A stretch of 64,000 nucleotides of DNA from CAZDDB01 sp963843285 (GCA_963843285.1 CAWJJO010000016.1:1-64000); one strand, 5' to 3'. Positions 34,925-43,221 are shown, numbered from the stretch's first letter. The notes: generated by a model from the letters alone, not told the origin. Numbers and translations are program-made.

Positions 34925-35052
34925 TTCACCGCAGAGGCGCAAAGTGCGCAGAGTTAGGAAAAGAAAAAATCGGAATTTATCCGTGATCTTCTGAGATTTT
35001 CTTAATATTCCCGCTCTTCCTAACTCGGCGTTCTCTGCGCCTCTGCGGTGAA
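34925..35052. repeat. CGCAGAGGCGCA inverted repeat between convergent genes
   Basis: TTCACCGCAGAGGCGCA at the left pairs with TGCGCCTCTGCGGTGAA at the right, with a longer imperfect stem inside and an AT-rich centre. Related elements are at 46621-46711 and 58431-58567. It separates the ends of ribF (+) and the zinc-ribbon gene (-). Confidence 0.75.
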
Positions 35053-35055
35053 TTC

Positions 35056-35346
35056 CTACTGGGCTTTCTTCCAGAGAGATTCCCAGTAAGCCTTCGCTTT
35101 GTCAACTTCCATCTGCTTCTTCAGCATTTGGGGCTGTCTGGCTTCGAAAAACTCGCAAAAGTTCGCTTTCTCTTTATCAGGGACCCAGTCGGCTGACGGT
35201 TCGGAACATTTGTTAGGGGAGAACTCGTCATAATATAGACAGTTCAGACAGGAGTGGAGGGCCGTGGAGCAATATGGGCATAGTTCATGATGTCGCAACG
35301 GAGAAACGGCAGAAACCTCCTTGTGACACCTATGGCATCGAAACAT
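35056..35346 (-). CDS. Small zinc-ribbon protein
   Basis: The 96-residue protein has a paired CxxC zinc site: CHRC near residues 3-6 and CPYC near 21-24, then CLNCLYYDEFSPNKC with further Cys residues near 30-55. The rest is helical and charged. ATG 35346 starts directly at the first Cys pair (MFRCHRCHKEV) and is preferred over an earlier start. Zinc-ribbon proteins of this size bind nucleic acid or act as adaptors. No family name is offered. Confidence 0.75.
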   Translation of the reverse strand: MFRCHRCHKEVSAVSPLRHHELCPYCSTALHSCLNCLYYDEFSPNKCSEPSADWVPDKEKANFCEFFEARQPQMLKKQMEVDKAKAYWESLWKKAQ

Positions 35347-35463
35347 CGTTGACCCTGGGGCTATTATAACAGGCCTGGTTGCCAGCACAAGCAGGTGGAA
35401 CCCTGAAACCGGTTGGAAGTGAATATAATGTTAGGTGTCCGGATTTTGACTGAGGTATCCAGT

Positions 35464-35820
35464 ATGACAGATCTCAAAATTGAAGTTCGTTCGAAAGGAG
35501 GCGTTGCCGTAGTCGAACCGATCGGATATATCAACGCGCATACCGCAAAGGATTTTGAAACAGCCATCCAAAGATTGATGGATCAGAATCAGAACAATAT
35601 CGTGATCAATTGCCGGAAGCTTGCTTATATTGCCAGTGCAGGATTGGGCGCCATCATGGGATACATCGACGCGATCCGTGAAAACAAAGGGGATATCCGG
35701 ATGTGCCAGATGAACGAAACGGTTTTTAACATCTTTGATGTGTTGGGTTTTACTCAGTTGTATTCAATTTTTGATTCCGAAGAGAAGGCGATTGGCAGTT
35801 TTTCTGAGGCCTCGTTGTAG
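35464..35820 (+). CDS. STAS-domain anti-anti-sigma factor
   Basis: The 118-residue STAS protein has the family core VEPIGYINAHTAKDFETAIQ and the phospho-acceptor region KLAYIASAGLGAIMG, with the acceptor Ser near residue 58. In partner switching, unphosphorylated STAS protein binds an RsbW-type kinase and frees its target. ATG 35464 is chosen over 35413 because the STAS fold starts at TDLKIEVRS. It lies 8 bases before the kinase gene. Confidence 0.93.
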   Translation: MTDLKIEVRSKGGVAVVEPIGYINAHTAKDFETAIQRLMDQNQNNIVINCRKLAYIASAGLGAIMGYIDAIRENKGDIRMCQMNETVFNIFDVLGFTQLYSIFDSEEKAIGSFSEASL

Positions 35821-35828
35821 AGAAAGAG

Positions 35829-36266
35829 ATGGAAAAGAATCACACCGGCGAAATCGTTGAGATCAAGATCCCGAGCAGGACCAAGCACCTGCACGCGATG
35901 GGTCTGCTGACGAAGACGCTTGCTGAATCCATGGGATTCGCGGTTCGTGAATCAGAAAAAGCTGCGCTTGCCGTTGAGGAAGCTCTTACGAACGTAATCG
36001 AACACGCGTACCATGGGAAATCCAATCGCAAGATGCATGTGATTTATGAAATGAAAGGAGAGTGCTTTCGGGTCAGGATTCTGCACGGTGGAGATCAAAG
36101 CGCAGATTCGACAGACGCTCCAGCGGACGATTTCTCGCACTTCTACAAGCAAAAGAAAAAAGGCGGTTTGGGTGTATTGATCATGAAACGGTGCATGGAC
36201 GAAGTTACATACAAAACCGGTCCTCACCAGTCAGAATGTTGTATGATTAAATACTTGAAGAAGTAG
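35829..36266 (+). CDS. RsbW-type anti-sigma serine/threonine kinase
   Basis: The 145-residue protein has a GHKL ATP-binding fold (HATPase_c_2 type): the N-box EEALTNVIEHAYHG near residue 48-60 and a glycine-rich lid KKGGLGVLIMKRCMDEV near 117-135. It would phosphorylate the STAS protein upstream and hold a sigma factor or other target. No sigma factor gene is nearby. A palindromic repeat (36267-36336) separates it from the phosphatase. Confidence 0.92.
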   Translation: MEKNHTGEIVEIKIPSRTKHLHAMGLLTKTLAESMGFAVRESEKAALAVEEALTNVIEHAYHGKSNRKMHVIYEMKGECFRVRILHGGDQSADSTDAPADDFSHFYKQKKKGGLGVLIMKRCMDEVTYKTGPHQSECCMIKYLKK

Positions 36267-36336
36267 TCTGTAGCGCCGGCCTCCGGCCGGCCAAGGTCCA
36301 ACGTCTGATGCCGGCGGGACGCCGGCGTTACAAACC
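36267..36336. repeat. GC-rich inverted repeat between RsbW and phosphatase genes
   Basis: CTGTAGCGCCGGC and GCCGGCGTTACAAACCG arms enclose a GCCGGCC core. It is a family member of 11765-11846 and 15369-15441. It ends 3-4 bases before the ATG of the phosphatase, so no normal ribosome site is left. Confidence 0.75.
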
Positions 36337-36339
36337 GAT

Positions 36340-38121
36340 ATGACACCCTCCTCCTCCGATTACAGGAACATCATCAATTCGTTTAAGGCGAAACGTCTGA
36401 CTGATCCTGAAATCGAAAAGCGCCTGTCCAACCTGATGTTGTTTTTCGATTTTTCCGCCAGCTTGAATCAGATTTCGGGTGTCGAGGAAATCGCGCATCT
36501 GGTTGTATTGACTCTGCTGGGACATACCGCTTCTCGCCGTTCTGTTTTTCTTCTCCACACGGAATCCGGATTTGAGATCGTGGCGGCGAAAGGATACCGC
36601 TCCAAAATGTCGCCGCTCAACTGGAAGTGCTCCCTGAATCCTCCGTTCGCAGAATACTACTGTCAGGAGGATGGGGACGATTGGAGAGATCTGATGGAAT
36701 TGATGCAATTGCAGGCCGTAATCCCCGTCCACCATGGCAATCGCCTTCTAGCCGTGGTGGGGCTTGGTGAAAAGACAGGCGGACATTCTTATTCACAGGA
36801 GGAATTGCAGACGGCCGCGACTCTTGTCCAGATGTGCGCAGGCGCACTGGCAAATGCGCGTACCAATCAGACGCTGCATTCACTCAACAGGCAGCTGAAC
36901 CTGAAAATCTATCAACGGAATACACTGTTTGAGCTCAGCAAAGATTTCAACGCGGTGTGGGACACGGAAACTATTTTTCGGATTTTGGGCAGCTCCCTGA
37001 TCGGACAACTCTTGATTTCGCGGTGTTCAGTGCTTTCCATTTCCTCCGAAGGCTTCCAGCTCAAGTTTCAAAGAGGATTCAAGCTCGAACAGAACACGAT
37101 TGAAGCTCTTCGTGAAATACCGGTGCAGATACTTTTTACGGATGCTACCAATCCAACTTATGTCGAAGAGATGCCCGCGGGAATCTTGCGCGACCTTCTC
37201 ACCGCAATGGGCGTTCATCTGATTGTTCCTATGAGCCTCAATGACGAAATTCGTGGCGTGATTCTCCTCGGCGTAAAGAGAAACAAGAATCCGTTTGAGC
37301 AAGAGGATTTTGATTTCATCGCCACGCTGGCAAACCTTGCGCTGGTGTCCGAGGAGAATGCTCGAATGCAGCAGGCTATGATTGAAAAGCAGCGGATGGA
37401 ACGTGAATTGGCGATCGCGCGTGATATTCAAGTAGGATTGCTTCCTCACGCCTCACCCGAAATCGACGGATACGAAATCGCTTCAGTGTTTCATCCTTGC
37501 TATTCCGTTGCCGGAGATTATTTCGATTTTGTTCCGATCTCTACGCGGAAGGTTGGAATCGCCATAGGGGACGTTTCAGGAAAAAGCACACCGGCTGCCC
37601 TGATCATGGCAAGTTTGCAGGCTTCCCTGCGAACGATTGCTGCGATGGAAGTCGTGGACCCGGTTCTCACGATTGAAAAAATCAATCAACTCCTTTGCAA
37701 GAGTCAGTCGTCGAACAAATACGTGACGTTCTTTTACGGGATTTTGAATCACGAAACCCACCGGCTTTCTTATGTGAATGCGGGCCACTGTTATCCGCTC
37801 GTGGTCAAGACGAACGGGAACGTGGACCGTCTGGACATCGGAGGGACGGTACTTGGCTTCTTCAAAGATGCTGCATATCGTACCGCCACCTACCAACTTG
37901 ATCCAGGGGATACAATGATCCTCTATACGGATGGAGTTTCAGAAATGATTGATGAACGCGAGGAGGAGTTCGGCGTAGAAAGAATTATCCATGTGTTGAA
38001 AGAAAATACAGGATCGTCCGTAAATTTGATCAAGGATGCCCTGGTCTCCGCTTTGCAAGAACACAGACGCGAGCAACCGCAGGGTGATGACACCACCTTT
38101 ATTCTCCTGAAACGTTTGTAA
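36340..38121 (+). CDS. GAF-domain SpoIIE (PP2C) phosphatase
   Basis: The 593-residue cytoplasmic protein has two GAF-like domains (about 35-180 and 200-340), a helical linker (QQAMIEKQRMERELAIARDIQVG) and a SpoIIE phosphatase domain (about 370-593). Metal motifs include AGDYFDF near 388, GDVSGKSTPAALIMA near 408 and DDTTFILL near 585. It would dephosphorylate the STAS protein at 35464 when its GAF domains sense a ligand. It belongs with STAS and kinase as a complete switch on one strand. Confidence 0.94.
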   Translation: MTPSSSDYRNIINSFKAKRLTDPEIEKRLSNLMLFFDFSASLNQISGVEEIAHLVVLTLLGHTASRRSVFLLHTESGFEIVAAKGYRSKMSPLNWKCSLNPPFAEYYCQEDGDDWRDLMELMQLQAVIPVHHGNRLLAVVGLGEKTGGHSYSQEELQTAATLVQMCAGALANARTNQTLHSLNRQLNLKIYQRNTLFELSKDFNAVWDTETIFRILGSSLIGQLLISRCSVLSISSEGFQLKFQRGFKLEQNTIEALREIPVQILFTDATNPTYVEEMPAGILRDLLTAMGVHLIVPMSLNDEIRGVILLGVKRNKNPFEQEDFDFIATLANLALVSEENARMQQAMIEKQRMERELAIARDIQVGLLPHASPEIDGYEIASVFHPCYSVAGDYFDFVPISTRKVGIAIGDVSGKSTPAALIMASLQASLRTIAAMEVVDPVLTIEKINQLLCKSQSSNKYVTFFYGILNHETHRLSYVNAGHCYPLVVKTNGNVDRLDIGGTVLGFFKDAAYRTATYQLDPGDTMILYTDGVSEMIDEREEEFGVERIIHVLKENTGSSVNLIKDALVSALQEHRREQPQGDDTTFILLKRL

Positions 38122-38149
38122 GGCCTCCATTTTCAAAATTCAAAACTCT

Positions 38150-38968
38150 ATGAAAAAACTGAAGAAGAATCCCTACTCCAGAGCCATAGGACAGCAGTTT
38201 GAGCAGCTCGTTGATCTCATGTTCACACTTCGATCCGAAGATGGTTGTCCCTGGGATCGCGCTCAGTCGCTAAAAGACCTGCGACAATATTTGCTGGAAG
38301 AGACCTATGAACTGTTGCAGGCTTTGGACCACGAAAACACAGTCGACATGAAAGAAGAGACGGGCGACCTGTTGTTTCAGGTCGTATTTCTTTGCCAGAT
38401 GATGCAGGAACGTGGATCTTTCACTTTATTAGAGGTGATCGGGCAACTGGTCCACAAGATGATTTCGCGTCATCCACACGTGTTTGGAGACGAGGAAGCG
38501 AAGACGCCGGAAGGCGCACTGGCCAATTGGGAATCCATGAAACAAAAGCAGCTTACGGAGCAGGGAAGAAGGCGTTCTATGTTACAGGGAGTACCGCTTC
38601 ATTTGCCGGCCCTTCTGCAGGCAAACCTGATTTCATCTAAAGTCTCCCGTGTCGGTTTTGACTGGAGAACAGAAGCCGATGTCTGGAGGAAATTTGACGA
38701 GGAATCCCGTGAATTCCGCCGTGCCAGATCGAGAAAAGAGAAACGGGAAGAACTTGGCGACTTGCTTTTTACTCTGGTAAATGTTGCCCGCAAGAACAAG
38801 ATCAATCCCGAGGATGCATTGCGGGAAGCCAACACCAAGTTCCGGAAACGGTTTGAACTTCTTGAACAAGAAGTGCAACGAAGGGGCAAGCAAATGGAAC
38901 AGCTTTCACTCAAGGAATTGGATTCAATCTGGAAGAAAATCAAAAATCAAAAATCAAAGATCAAATAG
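38150..38968 (+). CDS. mazG: MazG nucleoside triphosphate pyrophosphohydrolase
   Basis: The 272-residue enzyme has a tandem MazG layout. The first domain has CPWDRAQSLKDLRQYLLEETYEL with the EEXXE metal motif and DLLFQVVF; the second repeats this near residue 205 (REELGDLLFTLVN). It hydrolyses canonical or modified NTPs to NMP and pyrophosphate, cleaning nucleotide pools. Its last residues (KKIKNQKSKIK) and TAG stop are written in the AT-rich repeat arm at 38938, so the C terminus has been extended or cut by the repeat. Confidence 0.95.
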   Translation: MKKLKKNPYSRAIGQQFEQLVDLMFTLRSEDGCPWDRAQSLKDLRQYLLEETYELLQALDHENTVDMKEETGDLLFQVVFLCQMMQERGSFTLLEVIGQLVHKMISRHPHVFGDEEAKTPEGALANWESMKQKQLTEQGRRRSMLQGVPLHLPALLQANLISSKVSRVGFDWRTEADVWRKFDEESREFRRARSRKEKREELGDLLFTLVNVARKNKINPEDALREANTKFRKRFELLEQEVQRRGKQMEQLSLKELDSIWKKIKNQKSKIK

Positions 38969-39068
38969 ACATACATCAATAAACAAAAAACCACTTCAGG
39001 CAACTTTGCCATTCTTTGCTTATTCAGTTATGTTTATTTGATTTTTGATATTTGATCTTTGATTTTTT
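38938..39068. repeat. AT-rich inverted repeat joining mazG and the ETF gene
   Basis: The left arm (38938-38974) contains AATCAAAAATCAAAGATCAA and ATAGACATA; the right arm (39028-39068) contains the complement TATGTTTATTTGATTTTTG and TTGATCTTTGATTTTTT. The left arm holds the mazG stop; the right arm ends exactly at the ETF ATG (39069), leaving no ribosome binding site. The arms match those at 13849 and 13959. Confidence 0.8.
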
Positions 39069-40853
39069 ATGAAGTTTTTGGTTTTCATTAAGCAGGTTCC
39101 TGATTCTTCGGACATTCATTTCGATCCGGAAAAGAAGACGATCGTTCGTGAGGGAGTGAAGAACACGATCAATCCATACGATCGGCGCGCGATCAGTGAA
39201 TCGATCCGATATCGAAACCAGCACGGCGGGGAAGTCATTGTCGCAACCATGGGACCACCCCAGGCCCGGGAGGCACTCCAGGAAAGCTTGATCATGGGAG
39301 CGGATCGCACATTCCACATCCAGGATGCCAGACTGGCTGCAAGCGATTCCCTGGCTACAGCGCGAGTTCTGGCGGCTGTGGCGCGCAAGATCGGATTTGA
39401 TGTGATCCTTTGCGGGCAGCATAGCACCGATTCCGAAACCGGGCAGGTCCCTCCGGAATTGGGTGAATTGCTAGGTATCCCTTGCGCGGTCTCAGTACGC
39501 AAAATCGAATATATGGACCGCGCTTTGCGCGTGACGTGTGAAACAGATGAAGGGATCGAGGTGTTGGAGCTTCCTGTCCCATGCGTACTTTCGGCCGCAG
39601 AGCGCCTGATCAAACCGATCAAAGTGAAAGATGTTCCGCTTTCGGAAGCTCCTCTGGAGAAGATTGAGACGTGGACGTTGGAGGATGTGCAAGTCGAATC
39701 TCAGGCAGTTGGACTTTCCGGTTCCCCCACGTGGGTTTCGGGCATTGCGGAACAGAAGATCAAGCGGAATCCGGAAATCATCGATGGTTCCGACACAAAG
39801 GCTGCCGCGGAACGAATCCTTCAGTTGATACGCACAAAATCGCTGAAGAACGAAGTGCCCGTTGTTCCGGATAGCAAAGGGGCTCACGATCGGCACTTCT
39901 GGTGTTTGATTGAAACCGCGGAAGACCGAATTCGCCCCGTGTCTCTGGAGATTCTTTCGACAGCCGCCAGTCTGGCAGAAATGCACGGAGGCGTGGTTTC
40001 TGCCGTTTTGATCGGTTCGCCGGTTGGCAGGGAAGACCTATTGCTGTTGAGTTCCTATGGCGCGGATAGAATCATTCAGGGAACGGCAACATTGCCTCAC
40101 CCGGATGAAGTCGTTGCGCTCCTCTGCGACAGAATCTCCGCGTTGAAACCATTTTGTGTTTTGATTCCTGCAACCTCAAACGGAAAACTGATTGCGCCAC
40201 GATTCGCGGGACGGCTTGGGCTGGGTTTGACGGGTGATTGTGTCGGATTGGAAATGAACACGAACGGGGAGCTGATTCAGTGGAAACCTGCGTTTGGCGG
40301 AACGATTATCGCAAGCATACACAGCCGCACAATGCCGCAACTCGCAACGATCCGCCCTGGTGCGCTTCCATCCTTCCGTCCCCGGTCTTCGAAAAAAATT
40401 CCGATCATTGCGTGGACCTTTCCGTTTCCGATCTCAAAGAGTTTTCGAGTCCTTTCACGTGAATTGGATTCCGGCAAAGATGCTGCCGGAATGAACCAGG
40501 CGGAAGTTGTTGTTTGTGCGGGCATGGGTCTGGGTCAGGATCGAATACCCCTCGTGTTCCGTTTGGCGGAACGATTGGGAGGCGCTGCCGGCGCGACAAG
40601 AAAGGTAGTTGACAGCGGTTGGATGCCCAGACAATATCAGATCGGTCTAACAGGCAAGTTTATTTCCCCGGAAGTGTATCTCGGTGTGGGTGTCAGCGGC
40701 AGATTCAATCATACGATCGGCATTCAGAAGGCCAACAAAATCATTGCCGTCAACAGTGACCCCAACGCCGAAATATTCAAGGTATGTGATCTTGGAATTA
40801 TTGGAGATTGCGCATCGATCGTGTCTGCGATGATTCAGATTCTGGAGGAATAA
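39069..40853 (+). CDS. Fused electron transfer flavoprotein, beta-alpha chain
   Basis: The 594-residue protein fuses EtfB (about 1-250) to EtfA (about 270-594). The EtfB half has NPYDRRAISESIRY, LIMGADRTFHI and GQHSTDSETGQVPPELGELLG, the AMP-binding region. The EtfA half has RFAGRLGLGLTGDC, then the FAD motifs GATRKVVDSGWMPRQYQIG and GVSGRFNHTIGI with NSDPNAEIFKVCDLGIIGD. ETFs carry electrons from acyl-CoA and other dehydrogenases to the quinone pool. Subunits are normally separate genes, so the fusion is unusual. It has no Shine-Dalgarno because the repeat abuts its start. No dehydrogenase or ETF-quinone oxidoreductase is nearby. Confidence 0.9.
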   Translation: MKFLVFIKQVPDSSDIHFDPEKKTIVREGVKNTINPYDRRAISESIRYRNQHGGEVIVATMGPPQAREALQESLIMGADRTFHIQDARLAASDSLATARVLAAVARKIGFDVILCGQHSTDSETGQVPPELGELLGIPCAVSVRKIEYMDRALRVTCETDEGIEVLELPVPCVLSAAERLIKPIKVKDVPLSEAPLEKIETWTLEDVQVESQAVGLSGSPTWVSGIAEQKIKRNPEIIDGSDTKAAAERILQLIRTKSLKNEVPVVPDSKGAHDRHFWCLIETAEDRIRPVSLEILSTAASLAEMHGGVVSAVLIGSPVGREDLLLLSSYGADRIIQGTATLPHPDEVVALLCDRISALKPFCVLIPATSNGKLIAPRFAGRLGLGLTGDCVGLEMNTNGELIQWKPAFGGTIIASIHSRTMPQLATIRPGALPSFRPRSSKKIPIIAWTFPFPISKSFRVLSRELDSGKDAAGMNQAEVVVCAGMGLGQDRIPLVFRLAERLGGAAGATRKVVDSGWMPRQYQIGLTGKFISPEVYLGVGVSGRFNHTIGIQKANKIIAVNSDPNAEIFKVCDLGIIGDCASIVSAMIQILEE

Positions 40854-41459
40854 ATGGCTTTGTTTGCCCCCAATATTTCGAAGCTCAAAGAGAAACGCGA
40901 TTGGGATGGATTGAGAAAGGCGTTGGAATACAAAAAAGTGGAAGTCCGAAAGGAAGCCGTGGAAGCCTTTAAGGAACTGGGAACTCCGGAATCGATTCCA
41001 GGGCTAATGATTGCTTTGAAAGATGAGAATGCGGGAGTGCGTGTTTATGCTGTACAAGGTCTTGCTAAACTGAAAAACCCGCAGGTTGAAGAAGCCCTTC
41101 TTCTTGCGTCAAAAGATCCGAACTGGGAAGTGAGGAAAGAGGCGCTCACCGCCCTGGTAAAAAGCGCAAAGACCATAGAACCGATGTTGGAAGCGATCTG
41201 GTTTGACAGCGCTGAGCTAAGAGAAATTGCTGCCGTCCGGCTCGGGGAATTGGGCGGTCCGGCAGCTCTGGATGCCCTGCTTCCGGCGCTCAAGGATGAG
41301 GAAGAATTGGTGCGCCTGCGAGCTGTCAACGCGCTGGGCAAGCTTGGGGATATTCGCGCGGTGGATGCGTTAACAGAAGCAGCACAAGACCCTGATCCAA
41401 AAGTCGCGAATGCCGTGAAGCAAGCGCTCGCCCAGCTTCAAGCAAAGCAGAATCCGTAG
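40854..41459 (+). CDS. HEAT-repeat protein
   Basis: The 201-residue protein is a row of about six HEAT (PBS lyase-type) repeats: LRKALEYKKVEVRKEAVEAF, MIALKDENAGVRVYAVQGLAKL, DPNWEVRKEALTAL, SAELREIAAVRLGELG, DEEELVRLRAVNALGKLG and PDPKVANAVKQALAQL. It lacks recognisable catalytic residues and likely acts as a binding scaffold. The start follows the ETF stop directly, so it is probably co-transcribed and may have an ETF-linked role, which is only inference. Confidence 0.9.
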   Translation: MALFAPNISKLKEKRDWDGLRKALEYKKVEVRKEAVEAFKELGTPESIPGLMIALKDENAGVRVYAVQGLAKLKNPQVEEALLLASKDPNWEVRKEALTALVKSAKTIEPMLEAIWFDSAELREIAAVRLGELGGPAALDALLPALKDEEELVRLRAVNALGKLGDIRAVDALTEAAQDPDPKVANAVKQALAQLQAKQNP

Positions 41460-41468
41460 GAAGGGGAT

Positions 41469-41551
41469 AACCACGAAGGCACAAAGGCACGAAGAGTTTT
41501 TGGGTTGGACTATTTCCTTTCGTGTCTTTGTGCCTTTGTGCCTTTGTGGTT
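41469..41551. repeat. CACAAAGGCAC inverted repeat between convergent genes
   Basis: AACCACGAAGGCACAAAGGCACGAA pairs with TTCGTGTCTTTGTGCC, then TGCCTTTGTGGTT. It sits between the HEAT and trxB gene ends. Related elements are at 52308-52636 and 59461-59537. Confidence 0.75.
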
Positions 41552-41560
41552 AATTCCTTC

Positions 41561-42487
41561 TTATCTGCTTTCCAACTCAGACAGGTAGCGTTCCGCTTCG
41601 ATGGCTGCAGCGCATCCCGTGCCGGCTGCCGTCACCGCCTGCCGGTAGATGTGATCCTGCGCATCTCCGGCCGCATATACCCCTTCGATGTTTGTGTGTT
41701 GTCGTTCGTTTGTAACGATGTAACCATTTTCATCCAGCGTTAGCTGGCCGCGGAAAAGCTGAGTATTCGGATCATGTCCGATCGCCACAAATACGCCACC
41801 AATCGGACGCGTTAGCTCCTCTTGATTCTTTAGATTCCGGATGCGCACACCGCTTACCGATTTCTGATCGTTTCCGAGCACTTCGGTAACGGCGCTGTTC
41901 CAGATGAATTCAATCTTTGGATTCTTGAAAGCGCGTTCTTGCATGATCTTGCTGGCGCGCAACGAATCCCGCCGGTGCACTACATACACACGGCTTGCGT
42001 AGCGGGTCAGGAAAATGGATTCCTCCATGGATGTATCGCCACCGCCAACTACAGCAAGTTCCTGGTTCTTGAAAAAAGCGCCATCGCAGGTTGCGCAGTA
42101 GGAGAGTCCATAACCGGAATATTTCTGCTCTCCCGGAACGCCGAGTTTGCGCGGAGAAGCTCCTGTACAGATGATCAAGGTCTGCGTTTCATACTCGGCT
42201 TCCGCAGTTTTCACGAGAATTGGTTTTCGCTTGAGATCCACTTCCGTCGCGCGATCGTAAACAATTCTCGTCCCGAAACGCTCTGCCTGCTCTTTCATCA
42301 TCTGCATTAGTTTTGGTCCAAGAATTCCATGCGGAAATCCGGGGTAATTTTCTACATCTGTGGTCATGGCAAGCTGGCCGCCCAGCTCGATTCCTGCCAG
42401 CATGAGAGGATTCAAATTTGCCCGCGAAGTATATACGCCGGCTGTGTAACCTGCACAGCCGGATCCAAGTATGATGACTTTTTCCAT
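41561..42487 (-). CDS. trxB: Thioredoxin reductase
   Basis: The 308-residue flavoenzyme reduces thioredoxin with NADPH. The FAD motif GSGCAGYTAGVY is near residues 8-19, the redox site CATC near residues 134-137 and the NADP motif VVGGGDTSMEESIFLT near 150; the C-terminal FAD motif is GVYAAGDAQDHIYRQAVTAAGTG. ATG 42487 gives the usual start (MEKVIILGSGC) and a frame extension to 42574 falls in a repeat element. The upstream region is a MITE-like element at 42522, so its promoter must be within or close to that element. Confidence 0.96.
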   Translation of the reverse strand: MEKVIILGSGCAGYTAGVYTSRANLNPLMLAGIELGGQLAMTTDVENYPGFPHGILGPKLMQMMKEQAERFGTRIVYDRATEVDLKRKPILVKTAEAEYETQTLIICTGASPRKLGVPGEQKYSGYGLSYCATCDGAFFKNQELAVVGGGDTSMEESIFLTRYASRVYVVHRRDSLRASKIMQERAFKNPKIEFIWNSAVTEVLGNDQKSVSGVRIRNLKNQEELTRPIGGVFVAIGHDPNTQLFRGQLTLDENGYIVTNERQHTNIEGVYAAGDAQDHIYRQAVTAAGTGCAAAIEAERYLSELESR

Positions 42488-42521
42488 AGTTTGCTCCAAA
42501 CGATAAGAATAACACGAGGTT

Positions 42522-42759
42522 GTAGGGGCTGTGCATTGGCCATGCGAAAGCCGCACGATCACGTGCAGGCTCATCTCATGGGAAACAATTTACGATCACA
42601 AGGTGCGCGACAATGCACAGCCCAGCACGGCAGTGGCAGGACCTCACATTTCCTGTTACGGGCTCAGCATTTTCAACTGCGAACAAAGTCGTGTACAGAG
42701 GAGGACCATCCCCATTGCGGTCGGAACGACACAAGCCATGGAAAATGCTAAGCCCCTAC
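42522..42759. mobile_element. MITE-like inverted-repeat element, copy 1
   Basis: A 238-bp element begins GTAGGGGCTGTGCATTGGCC and ends GGAAAATGCTAAGCCCCTAC. Its left ~100 bp is itself a palindrome-like unit ending AATGCACAGCCC; the right part has CGGGCTCAGCATTTTCAACTGCG. The second copy at 62960-63195 is the reverse complement in outline, with diverged interior. No gene is inside. It lies between trxB and the small secreted protein. Confidence 0.65.
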
Positions 42760-42778
42760 GCCTAAAAAACCGAATAAC

Positions 42779-42812
42779 GAAAAAGCCGCTCCCTGACCAG
42801 GGAGCGGCTTTT
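42779..42812 (-). terminator. Rho-independent terminator
   Basis: AAAAGCCGCTCCCTG and CAGGGAGCGGCTTTT form an 11-bp GC-rich stem with a short loop. Read on the minus strand the stem is followed by a T-run (GGCTTTTTCG). It ends transcription of the small secreted protein gene at 42829. Confidence 0.8.
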
Positions 42813-42828
42813 GCAAGACTTCGAAAAA

Positions 42829-43194
42829 CTACTTGGCCATTGCCCAGTCTTTTACCACAATCACGTTGGCGCCGGCTGATTCATGTTTGGTCCCGTTCAC
42901 AGTAATCGTGTGACCTACATGAGCTGCCAGTTTTTCGTTCAAGGCTGTGTGATCGGAATTGATCAATAGATAGGTGGTTCCATCTACCAGCAACCCGACC
43001 GGAAGACCGGCCTTTACGCACTTGGCTCCGCATTCCATGTGATCGGCGCCTTTGGACCCATGGGTTGAGTAGCAAGCCACATCAATGACTTCGCCTGTCC
43101 ATGATCCAGCTGCGCCTTCCGCGGCTCTCAGCAGGCTAACACCCGCAACAAACAGAGCAACGACGGCAAATATTGCTACATACTTCTTTGTCAT
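42829..43194 (-). CDS. Small secreted protein of unknown family
   Basis: The 121-residue protein has a clear signal peptide (YVAIFAVVALFVAGVSLLRA) and a short mature domain with three Cys residues (DVACYSTHG, ECGAKCVKAG). The mature part, with GEVIDVACYSTHG and MECGAKCVKAG, resembles small Acidobacteriota periplasmic domains of unknown function. It has its own strong promoter and start signal and is followed by a good terminator, so it is probably a single-gene unit. Confidence 0.8.
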   Translation of the reverse strand: MTKKYVAIFAVVALFVAGVSLLRAAEGAAGSWTGEVIDVACYSTHGSKGADHMECGAKCVKAGLPVGLLVDGTTYLLINSDHTALNEKLAAHVGHTITVNGTKHESAGANVIVVKDWAMAK

Positions 43195-43221
43195 TTACGA
43201 ACCTCCATTTTTACAATTACA

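Noticed and set aside
42488..42574. N-terminal extension of thioredoxin reductase
   Set aside because: It is translated from the MITE-like element and lacks homology; the FAD motif follows ATG 42487 at the normal distance.
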